This document shows positions 1 to 5,416 of a DNA stretch of 5,416 nt, one piece after another. The DNA comes from Zoogloeaceae bacterium (GTDB lineage: Bacteria > Pseudomonadota > Gammaproteobacteria > Burkholderiales > Rhodocyclaceae). How positions within the stretch are numbered: position 1 is the first letter of the stretch; each line of letters begins with the position of its first letter. The notes under the pieces are model-generated. The model saw only the letters and a program-made list of their open reading frames with translations. It had not been told where the DNA came from and made no database searches. The position numbers and the translations under genes were made by a program. The stretch covers positions 1 through 5,416 of the forward strand of contig JAIRLE010000004.1 of the NCBI GenBank assembly GCA_031259605.1, given 5' to 3'.

Positions 1-762
1 GCGGGCATTCGCGGTCCGGACTTCGTGTGGTCGGCCACCGGCCCGGCGATGGAGGCGTACAGCCGCTACCCAGCGGTCAAGAAGGCATCCGAACCCGGCC
101 AGTTGATGGCCGTTGCCGAGTTCCTCAGCCACGTGCGTCGCATCGTGGTGGACTTCGTCGTCGGCCGGGTGCTGTCGCACGGGCAAAGCGAGCCAACGCC
201 GGGCGACCACCCGCTCGACGACATCACCACCTATTACCTGCTGCACCGGCACGACTTCGGCCTGAAGGAAGCGCCCGCTGGCCCCTGCATCCTGTACGCG
301 GTGTCGTGCAGCCTGTCCGAGCGCGAGTTGGTGGATCAGTACGAGGTGCTGGCCAAGAGCGGAAACGCTCAAGAACCCATCGATGACGAATCTTTCGATG
401 CCGATGACGATGGCGAGGATTCGGGCGGCGCCAAAGGTGGCGGCAAGTTCAAGCTCAAGGCGTGGAACGCCCGCAAGCACCGCTCCCTCGGGCTGGAAAC
501 CGCCAGTGGCCGCACCATCCCGTTGGTCGATCAGGTTCACAAGCTGATGCAGCTTTGGGTGGCGGGCGATGTGGTGAAGGTCAACGACTATCTGGATGCG
601 CGCGGCCTGCGCCGCAGTCAGGTGTTCGCGCAACTGATCCAGGCCTTGATCGAACAGAGCCGCTTTGATGCCAGCGCGGAAGAGTGCTCCATTCTGGAGC
701 GTTTGCAGAATTACCTGAAGTCGATGGGCAGCACGGCCCAAGCGGCCCTTGGCCTTGAATAG
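1..762 (+). CDS. DUF1156 (COG1743-type) adenine-specific DNA methylase, C-terminal part (5'-partial)
   Basis: The reading frame is open from base 1 to the TAG at 760-762, giving 253 residues. The true start and the catalytic methylase motifs (SAM-binding loop, NPPY-type motif) lie upstream of the window. I recognise the family from its C-terminal signatures: GPDFVWSATGPAMEAYSRYP followed by EFLSHVRRIVVDFVVGRVL near the left edge, and later the pattern GRTIPLVDQVHKLMQLW, then GDVVKVNDYLDARGLRRSQV. Between the two blocks is an acidic then glycine/lysine-rich stretch (about nt 376-455), probably a flexible linker. The known or predicted role of the family is N6-adenine methylation of host DNA in DUF1156/DUF499 defence modules; methylation itself cannot be judged here because the catalytic half is absent. 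A GTG at 25 is an internal valine codon, not a credible start. The following RhuM gene begins 36 bp after the stop, which suggests one operon. Family assignment is fairly secure; the exact subfamily is not. Confidence 0.85.
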   Translation, partial: AGIRGPDFVWSATGPAMEAYSRYPAVKKASEPGQLMAVAEFLSHVRRIVVDFVVGRVLSHGQSEPTPGDHPLDDITTYYLLHRHDFGLKEAPAGPCILYAVSCSLSERELVDQYEVLAKSGNAQEPIDDESFDADDDGEDSGGAKGGGKFKLKAWNARKHRSLGLETASGRTIPLVDQVHKLMQLWVAGDVVKVNDYLDARGLRRSQVFAQLIQALIEQSRFDASAEECSILERLQNYLKSMGSTAQAALGLE

Positions 763-781
763 GCTGGAACGGGGCTGGAAC
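762..781 (+). repeat. 9-bp direct repeat in the methylase-RhuM spacer
   Basis: GGCTGGAAC occurs at 762-770 and again at 773-781, a period of 11 bp. It fills the first half of the 36-bp spacer and stops just before the Shine-Dalgarno site of the RhuM gene. It could be a small slippage duplication or a tiny regulatory element. It does not form a convincing terminator hairpin, so read-through into the RhuM gene is expected. Confidence 0.5.
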
Positions 782-788
782 AGGAAAC

Positions 789-792
789 GGAG
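789..792 (+). promoter_or_regulatory. Shine-Dalgarno site of the RhuM gene
   Basis: GGAG lies 6 nt upstream of the ATG at 799, in the context AAACGGAGAAAACGATG. The position is good for ribosome binding and supports the 799 start over later in-frame ATGs. No convincing separate promoter is visible in the 36-bp spacer, so transcription most likely continues from the methylase gene. Confidence 0.7.
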
Positions 793-798
793 AAAACG

Positions 799-1878
799 AT
801 GACTGCTGATCGACATTCCCAACCCGCGCCCGCGCTGGGCGAACTCATCATTTATCCCGACAAGGATGGGCGCGTGCGCGTACAGGCGCGGATGTACGAC
901 GGCACGCTGTGGCTGACGCAGCGGCAGATGGCGGATTTGTTCGGCGTGGATGTGCGCACGATCAATGCGCATCTAAGGAATATCTTCCTGACGCATGAAC
1001 TGAACGAAGAGGCAGTTATCCGGAAATTCAGGATAACTGCCTCCGACGGCAAGGATTACCTGACCGGCATCTACCATCTGGACGCCATCATCTCGGTGGG
1101 GTATCGGGTCAACTCGGTGCGCGCCACCCAGTTCCGCATCTGGGCCACGCAAGTGCTGCGCGAGTATATCGCCAAGGGCTTCGCGCTGGATGACGAGCGG
1201 CTAAAGAATCCCCCCGCGGCAGGCGCCGAAGCGCCCGATCATTTCGCCGAACTGCTGGAGCGGGTGCGTGACATCCGCGCCAGCGAGCGCCGCATGTATC
1301 TGCGCGTGCGCGAGGTGTTCACACTGGCGGCGGACTATCAGCCCTCGCTGCCGGAAACCACGCGCTTTTTCCAAACGATGCAAAACAAGCTGCATTACGC
1401 CGTGACCGGTCTGACCGCGCCGGAAATCATCGCCAGCCGCATCGACCACGCACTGCCCCATGCCGGGCTGGCATCGTGGGCTGGCGAGGAAGTGCGCAGG
1501 CGCGACGTGACTGTGGCAAAAAACTACCTGGATGAACGCGAAATCCGCGAACTGAACCGTATCGTGTCCATGTGGCTGGATTTTGCCGAGGATCAGGCCG
1601 AGCGCCGCAAACAGGTGTTCATGGCGGATTGGGAAACCCGCCTGAACGAATTTTTGCGCTTCAACGACCGCGAAGTGCTCCCGAATACAGGCAAGCGCAC
1701 GCGCAAGGAGGCGGATGCCATCGCACATGCCGAGTTCGATAAATTCGCCAAACGCCGTCGTGAAGAAAAAGAAATCGTGGGCGCCGGCGAAAATATCCGC
1801 GCCCTGGAATTCGTGGCAAAACAATTGGAATCCGCCAGACCCAAACGAACACGCAAAAAGAAAGGTGATGAAACATGA
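799..1878 (+). CDS. RhuM-family protein (Virulence_RhuM domain)
   Basis: This 359-residue protein is full length for RhuM-family proteins, which are named after the Salmonella SPI-3 gene rhuM. Residues 15-36 form a short beta-rich start. Residues 37-63 (LWLTQRQMADLFGV, then DVRTINAHLRNIF) look like a helix-turn-helix or winged-helix DNA-binding segment. The family core follows: VIRKFRITASDGKDYLTGIY (73-92), HLDAIISVGYRVNS (93-106) and FRIWATQVLREYIAKGF (112-128). The C-terminal half contains VAKNYLDEREIRELNRIVSM (239-258) and further helices, ending in a lysine/arginine-rich tail (about 348-355). The molecular function of RhuM proteins is not established. They are often found beside restriction-modification and other defence genes, so a regulatory or accessory DNA-binding role is an inference. 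The gene overlaps the DUF499 start by four bases (ATGA, 1875-1878), so the two are probably translationally coupled. A perfect inverted repeat lies within codons 71-82. Family assignment is secure; the role is not. Confidence 0.9.
   Translation: MTADRHSQPAPALGELIIYPDKDGRVRVQARMYDGTLWLTQRQMADLFGVDVRTINAHLRNIFLTHELNEEAVIRKFRITASDGKDYLTGIYHLDAIISVGYRVNSVRATQFRIWATQVLREYIAKGFALDDERLKNPPAAGAEAPDHFAELLERVRDIRASERRMYLRVREVFTLAADYQPSLPETTRFFQTMQNKLHYAVTGLTAPEIIASRIDHALPHAGLASWAGEEVRRRDVTVAKNYLDEREIRELNRIVSMWLDFAEDQAERRKQVFMADWETRLNEFLRFNDREVLPNTGKRTRKEADAIAHAEFDKFAKRRREEKEIVGAGENIRALEFVAKQLESARPKRTRKKKGDET
1009..1043. repeat. Perfect 13-bp inverted repeat inside the RhuM gene
   Basis: The left arm GAGGCAGTTATCC (1009-1021) and the right arm GGATAACTGCCTC (1031-1043) are exact reverse complements, separated by the 9-nt loop GGAAATTCA (1022-1030). 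The repeat encodes residues 71-82 (EAVIRKFRITAS), part of the conserved RhuM core just after the putative DNA-binding helices. There is no U-run after it, so it is not a classical intrinsic terminator. In RNA it would form a stable stem; in DNA it could be an operator-like dyad. Function is unknown. Confidence 0.85.
1862..1869 (+). promoter_or_regulatory. Shine-Dalgarno site of the DUF499 gene, within the RhuM gene end
   Basis: AAGGTGAT at 1862-1869 is a strong match to the anti-Shine-Dalgarno complement and ends 5 nt before the ATG at 1875. It lies inside the last codons of the RhuM gene, in its A-rich lysine-coding tail. It supports the 1875 start over the in-frame ATG at 1887, and together with the ATGA overlap it suggests coupled translation. 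Confidence 0.75.
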
Positions 1879-4800
1879 TCCACGACATGATCGGGAAAAC
1901 CACGTCCAGAACCGCCGCAAAACCCTGGCGCCAAGTGGTGCAACTGCGCGACGACATCACCAATCAGGAGCTGTCGCAGAAGCAGTTTGCCGCCGACCTC
2001 TACGACGTGGTGATGAACGTCAACCCCGGCGTCTATCACGACCCGCGCGAGTTCTTCGCGCTGACCTATCCCACGGTCAAGCTGCGCGATCTGGCGCGCG
2101 ACGTGACGCAGCGCCTCTCGGGCAAGTCGGAAAAGGCCGTGCGCCAGTTGCACATGACTTTCGGCGGCGGCAAGACGCACTCCCTGATCACGCTGGTGCA
2201 TCTGGCGGGCGATCCGGCGAGCCTGCCCGACATCCCGGCGGTGCGGGAGTTCAAGGCGCATTGCGCGCTGGAAGGCGGCTTTCCGAAAGCGCGCGTGGCG
2301 GCGGTGGTCTTCGACCGTCTGGACGCGGAAAAAGGCATGGAAGCCAAGGCGCCGGATGGGATGCGGCGCTTTTTCAAGATGCCGTGGAGCCTGATCGCAT
2401 GGCAGCTGGCGGGCGAAGCGGGGCTGAAACTGCTGAAGGAGGACGGCGCGGAACGCTCAACGCCTCCGGCTACCGGCGTGGTGGAAGACCTGCTGAAACT
2501 TTCGCGCAGGGATATTCCAGGCGTATTGATCCTGTTCGACGAGGTGCTGTGGTTCGTCCGTGTGATGGCCGACATCGACGCCGCGTGGATCGGCCGGATG
2601 CGCGAGTTCATGCACAGTCTGACGCAGGCCGTGGCCAAGACGCCGCAGTGCTGCTTGGTGGCCTCGCTGCTGGCCTCCGACATGGGCAAGATGGACAAAA
2701 AAGGCAGGGAGATTGCCAGTGTGCTGTACGACGAATTCAAGCGCGTGGCCGACGAGGGTATCCAGCCGGTCGAAAGCCAGGACGTGCCGGAAATCCTGCG
2801 GCGGCGCTTGCTGAAGCTGGAAAGTTACAACGACAAAACACAGTGGCGAAGCCAGGTGGTCACGGCGCTCAATGGAATCCAGGCCATTGATGACTACACG
2901 GCCCAAAACCGCGCCGCCGAGGAAAAACGTTACGAGGACGCCTATCCCTTTCATCCGGCCTTGATCGAGACGCTCTACCAGAAATGGACGCTGCTCGAAG
3001 GCTTCCAGCAGACGCGCGGCATCCTGAAGATCCTGGCCCTGGCGCTGCGCGACGCGGTCAAGTGGGATGCGCAGCCGCTGATTGGCGTACAAGTGCTCCT
3101 GGCCGAACGTGGGAAAGAAGGCTTGAGCGCGGCTGCCGGCGAACTTGCCAACGACGCGATGCTGGAACAGTACGAAGGCCGCCGCCAGAACTGGACGGCG
3201 ATTCTGAATGCCGAACTCGCCCATGCCAAGAAGGCGCAGGAAAACTTGCTGGGCGTGCAGCAGCGTGAGATCGAGCAGGCTGTGATGTCCGCCTTCCTGC
3301 ACTCGCAGCCCATCGGCCAGAGCGCCACGACGCGAGACTTGAAGGTGCTGCTCGGCGTCGGCTCGCCGGACAAGATCGAATTGGACAAGGGGCTGACCCG
3401 ATGGTCGGAGATGTCGTGGTATCTGGACGACACGTTCACGTCCGACCGCGAGGCGGGCCTGCCGAAGGTCTGGCGCTTGGGTTCCAAACCCAACCTCAAG
3501 CAGATGCACCACGACGCCCGGCAGAACGTGAGCGCCAGCCTCGTCGATGAAGTGCTGGAGAAGGAAATTCGCGGTGCAGGCAAGCTGACCGAGGGCGCGC
3601 GCGGCGCAGGCGCGAAGGTGCATGTGTTGCCCGCTCGTCCGGCGGACATCGAGGACGACGGCGATTTCCACTACGCCGTGCTTGGCCCCAAAGCGGCCTC
3701 TACGGCCAAGCCGAGCGCGGAAGCGCGACGGTTCATCGACGAGACCACGGGTTCCGACAAACCGCGCGCCCAGAACCGCAACGCGGTGGTGCTGGCCGTG
3801 CCGTCCGGCGACGGTATCGCGGTCGCCCGCGAGAAGGTACGCGATTGGCTGGGTTGGGAGAAGGTGCGCGAAATGTTGAAAGAGCGCACCGACATCGACA
3901 CGGCGGCCACGACGCGGCTGGAAGGCAACCTGCGCGCGGCGCGCGGCGAGATGGTTTCGCAGATCGTAATGGCGTACTGCATCGCCGTGACCGTGAACGA
4001 TGCCAACGACGTGGCGGCCTACCGCATCAACGTGGACAACGACCCCTTGTTCGCCAAGATGGCTGCCGACAAGCGTCTGCGCATCGAAAGCACGGCGGTG
4101 AACGCCGAAGCTCTGCTGCCCGGTGGTCCGTTCGACTTGTGGGCGGCGGGCGACAAGGCGCGCTTCGTGAAGGACTTGGTCGGCGCGTTCGCGGCAACCG
4201 CGCGGTTGCCGAAGATGCTCAACCGCTCGGCGATTCTGGAAACCTTGCTGCAAGGCTGCGAGGCGGGTGACTTCGTGCTGCGGATGACGCGGGCCGACAA
4301 ATCGGTGCGCACCTTCTGGAAGAGCCGGCCCGACGACGCGGCGACTTCGGATTCCAGCCTGGAGGTGGCGCTGTCCGATGCCGTGACCCTGACGGAACTG
4401 GATGCCGCGCTCCTCGCCCCGAATGTCTTGTCCGGCCTGTGGAAGGCGGACGCGATCACGTTGGCGGACATCAGCGCCTACTTCTCCGGCAGGCACTTCG
4501 TGGAAGTGGACAAGGGCGGCTACACCGAGAACGTGCTGATTCCGGCAGCCGACCCACCGGCTATTGTGGCTGCGGTGGCGGCAGCCGTGAAATCGGGACG
4601 CATCTGGCTGGTCAACGGCACGATCAGCGTGCTGGGCGACGATGTTCCCGCCGGGTTCGTCAACGAGTCGGCGCAACTGCTCGCCCCGCCGCCGTCATTC
4701 TCCAGCGTGGATGTGCTGCCCGATCAACTTCCCGCTGCGTGGTCTGGCGGACAGAGCACGGCGCACCTGATCCACGGCGCGCTGTCGGCGAAGACCGGCA

Positions 4801-5183
4801 AGCCCCTGCCGTGGGTACGGACGGAACAGGCGCTCAGTGAGGCTTTCCGCTTGGGTCTGATCGAGCGCACGCTCGATTCGGCCTCGTGGCCTTGCGACAT
4901 GGGTGGAGCGTCAGGGGTCAAGATTCGCGTCGGCAAGAACGAGGGCAAGCAGCTTCCACCGCCGCCGCACTACGGCTCGAAGGTCGCCACGGCGGAATTG
5001 CAGTTGCACGAGGTGCAGGACTTGGCCGACCACGTTGATGCCTTGCGCGAAGCCACGGCTGGCCATCTGCTGTGCATCCGCGTCACGGTCGAGATTGGGG
5101 AGAACGGTCAGGTCGATCAGGCCGTGGTGGACAAGGTCAACGCCGTGCTTTCCAAGGTGAAGGCCGGGTGGAAGACGGAATGA
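1875..5183 (+). CDS. DUF499 (COG1483-type) AAA+ ATPase, defence-system associated
   Basis: This 1102-residue cytoplasmic protein has no signal peptide or membrane segment. After an N-terminal lead resembling other DUF499 proteins (KPWRQVVQLRDDI, 16-28) comes a P-loop: HMTFGGGKTHSLITL (93-107), with K100 and T101 as the nucleotide-binding pair. A Walker B strand, GVLILFDEV (216-224), has the acidic pair D222/E223. A further strand, CCLVASLLAS (259-268), may carry the sensor position. The family motifs AYPFHPALIETLYQKW (356-371) and FQQTRGILKILALAL (378-392, with R381 a candidate sensor arginine) follow. The C-terminal 700 residues include RNAVVLAVPSGDGIA near residue 635-649 and have no domain I can name. 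DUF499 ATPases are recurrent partners of DUF1156 methylases in defence islands; ATP-driven remodelling of or movement on DNA is the predicted role, not shown here. The frame is intact throughout, with all visible ATPase motifs present. An ATG overlaps the stop (5180-5183), indicating that the operon continued downstream. Confidence 0.9.
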   Translation: MIHDMIGKTTSRTAAKPWRQVVQLRDDITNQELSQKQFAADLYDVVMNVNPGVYHDPREFFALTYPTVKLRDLARDVTQRLSGKSEKAVRQLHMTFGGGKTHSLITLVHLAGDPASLPDIPAVREFKAHCALEGGFPKARVAAVVFDRLDAEKGMEAKAPDGMRRFFKMPWSLIAWQLAGEAGLKLLKEDGAERSTPPATGVVEDLLKLSRRDIPGVLILFDEVLWFVRVMADIDAAWIGRMREFMHSLTQAVAKTPQCCLVASLLASDMGKMDKKGREIASVLYDEFKRVADEGIQPVESQDVPEILRRRLLKLESYNDKTQWRSQVVTALNGIQAIDDYTAQNRAAEEKRYEDAYPFHPALIETLYQKWTLLEGFQQTRGILKILALALRDAVKWDAQPLIGVQVLLAERGKEGLSAAAGELANDAMLEQYEGRRQNWTAILNAELAHAKKAQENLLGVQQREIEQAVMSAFLHSQPIGQSATTRDLKVLLGVGSPDKIELDKGLTRWSEMSWYLDDTFTSDREAGLPKVWRLGSKPNLKQMHHDARQNVSASLVDEVLEKEIRGAGKLTEGARGAGAKVHVLPARPADIEDDGDFHYAVLGPKAASTAKPSAEARRFIDETTGSDKPRAQNRNAVVLAVPSGDGIAVAREKVRDWLGWEKVREMLKERTDIDTAATTRLEGNLRAARGEMVSQIVMAYCIAVTVNDANDVAAYRINVDNDPLFAKMAADKRLRIESTAVNAEALLPGGPFDLWAAGDKARFVKDLVGAFAATARLPKMLNRSAILETLLQGCEAGDFVLRMTRADKSVRTFWKSRPDDAATSDSSLEVALSDAVTLTELDAALLAPNVLSGLWKADAITLADISAYFSGRHFVEVDKGGYTENVLIPAADPPAIVAAVAAAVKSGRIWLVNGTISVLGDDVPAGFVNESAQLLAPPPSFSSVDVLPDQLPAAWSGGQSTAHLIHGALSAKTGKPLPWVRTEQALSEAFRLGLIERTLDSASWPCDMGGASGVKIRVGKNEGKQLPPPPHYGSKVATAELQLHEVQDLADHVDALREATAGHLLCIRVTVEIGENGQVDQAVVDKVNAVLSKVKAGWKTE

Positions 5184-5245
5184 TCAGCCGCTTGGCCGTC
5201 GAAGCGAAGGTCTCGAAAATCATCGTAAAACTCACTCCGGTTTGA
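5180..5245 (+). pseudogene. Possible remnant of the next operon gene (21-codon ORF overlapping the DUF499 stop)
   Basis: An ATG at 5180 overlaps the DUF499 stop as ATGA, the same arrangement as at the RhuM-DUF499 junction. A GGTGGAAG stretch (5167-5174) sits at a plausible ribosome-binding distance. The frame reads MISRLAVEAKVSK, then seven mostly hydrophobic or basic residues, and stops at TGA 5243-5245. The product is too short to identify. In comparable operons a helicase and/or phospholipase D-type nuclease gene is expected next, so this may be the 5' remnant of such a gene, lost by IS insertion or decay. The stop precedes the IS boundary I infer (5259), so simple interruption at that point does not fully explain it. 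It may also be a chance ORF. Confidence 0.35.
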
Positions 5246-5249
5246 AACC
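5239..5249. repeat. Short palindrome GGTTTGAAACC
   Basis: GGTTT and AAACC are exact reverse complements around a single central G. The palindrome straddles the stop of the 21-codon ORF, about 10 bp before the inferred IS edge. A one-base loop cannot form an RNA hairpin without opening some pairs, so a protein-binding site or chance is more likely than a terminator. Confidence 0.3.
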
Positions 5250-5265
5250 CGCCCGTAAGAACCTG

Positions 5266-5293
5266 TTCAAAGTCTCCGAAGTCATGATAGACT
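5266..5293 (+). promoter_or_regulatory. Candidate transposase promoter in the IS left end
   Basis: TTCAAA (5266-5271) could serve as a -35 box and TAGACT (5288-5293) as a -10 box, with a 16-bp spacer. A TG at 5285-5286 gives an extended -10. Each hexamer matches the sigma-70 consensus at four of six positions. Transcription would then begin about at the ATG at 5300, which fits the lack of a recognisable Shine-Dalgarno site. This is a prediction by eye. Confidence 0.35.
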
Positions 5294-5299
5294 CATTGG

Positions 5300-5416
5300 A
5301 TGAGAAAGAGCTACCCAAGCGATATCAGTCGCGAACAATTCGAAGTCATCAGGCCGTTGCTGGAGAGCGCGCGCAAAAAGACCTGTCCGCGGCGAGTGGA
5401 ACTGTACGAAGTCTTC
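5300..5416 (+). CDS. IS5-family transposase, N-terminal part (3'-partial)
   Basis: The 39 visible residues start MRKSYPSDISREQFEVIRPL and continue with LESARKKTCPRRVELYEVF. This is the typical N-terminus of IS5-family (IS1031-like) DDE transposases, the DUF4096-type DNA-binding region seen in many proteobacterial copies. The catalytic DDE domain lies beyond the window, so it cannot be judged whether the element is intact. The ATG at 5300 is the family start; upstream there is only CTCATTGG, with no good Shine-Dalgarno match. The gene lies in the same direction as the defence genes, so it may also receive read-through transcription from them. Confidence 0.85.
   Translation, partial: MRKSYPSDISREQFEVIRPLLESARKKTCPRRVELYEVF

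Larger units (their letters stand above)
5259..5416 (+). mobile_element. IS5-family insertion sequence, left end (3'-partial)
   Basis: The transposase starting at 5300 identifies an IS5-family element. I place its left edge at about 5259, where GAACCTGTTCAAAGTCTCC begins directly after a TAA (5256-5258). A terminus starting with GA and a TNA target duplication are typical of the IS1031 group of this family. The right end, its inverted repeat and the second TAA copy lie beyond the window, so the exact boundary is inferred. The insertion lies just downstream of the DUF499 gene, where the rest of the defence operon would be expected. Confidence 0.65.

Noticed and set aside
25..762. GTG at 25 as the start of a complete 245-residue gene
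   Set aside because: The frame is open to the left edge and the residues before 25 (GIRGPDF) belong to the DUF1156 motif, so the gene is 5'-partial.
1009..1043. Reading the RhuM inverted repeat as an intrinsic terminator
   Set aside because: No T-run follows the stem, and it lies inside an intact coding region whose downstream genes need read-through.
1201..1920. Reverse-strand open frame of 239 codons opposite the RhuM gene
   Set aside because: It has no family resemblance, and the + strand RhuM protein is full length and well conserved here.
216..1962. 14-bp direct repeat CGACGACATCACCA at 216-229 and 1949-1962
   Set aside because: Both copies encode the tetrapeptide DDIT in unrelated proteins, with no similarity in the flanks. 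Most likely chance.
1715..2890. Second + strand frame of 391 codons across the RhuM-DUF499 junction
   Set aside because: It is an arginine/alanine/glycine-rich shadow. Both overlapped genes are intact in their own frames, so it is neither a frameshift nor a fusion.
2457..4676. Long reverse-strand open frame of 739 codons opposite the DUF499 gene
   Set aside because: Its product is rich in H, R, G and Q with no recognisable domain, as expected for the antisense of a GC-rich gene. The + strand frame carries clear ATPase motifs across the same region.
5182..5416. Open + strand frame running through the DUF499 end and the IS to the right edge
   Set aside because: It crosses the inferred IS boundary in a different frame from the transposase and has no recognisable sequence; a shadow frame.

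Overview
The window is GC-rich, strongly coding and almost gapless. Codon use, the Shine-Dalgarno-type start sites and the IS5-type transposase fit a proteobacterium, probably beta or gamma; nothing here fixes the genus. All genes read on the + strand.

Layout. Positions 1-762 hold the C-terminal part of a DUF1156 (COG1743-type) adenine-specific DNA methylase, cut off at the window's left edge. After a 36-bp spacer with a short tandem repeat and a Shine-Dalgarno site comes a complete RhuM-family gene (799-1878). Its stop codon overlaps the start of a very large DUF499 (COG1483-type) AAA+ ATPase gene (1875-5183) by four bases. A further ATG overlaps the DUF499 stop in the same way, but its frame closes after 21 codons. 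About 15 bp beyond that stop, the left end of an IS5-family insertion sequence begins. Its transposase gene starts at 5300 and runs off the right edge.

Working together. DUF1156 methylases and DUF499 ATPases are known partners in defence islands, where they are usually accompanied by a helicase and/or a phospholipase D-type nuclease, and sometimes by DUF3780. The methylase would mark host DNA, and the ATPase would work with the nuclease/helicase part against unmarked DNA. Two things stand out. A RhuM gene sits between methylase and ATPase, translationally coupled to the ATPase, so it looks like an integral or accessory component. The effector gene expected downstream is missing from the visible sequence and is replaced by an IS. 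The system may therefore be truncated, or its remaining genes may lie beyond the IS or upstream of the window.

The most unusual non-coding signal is a perfect 13-bp inverted repeat inside the RhuM gene (1009-1043).
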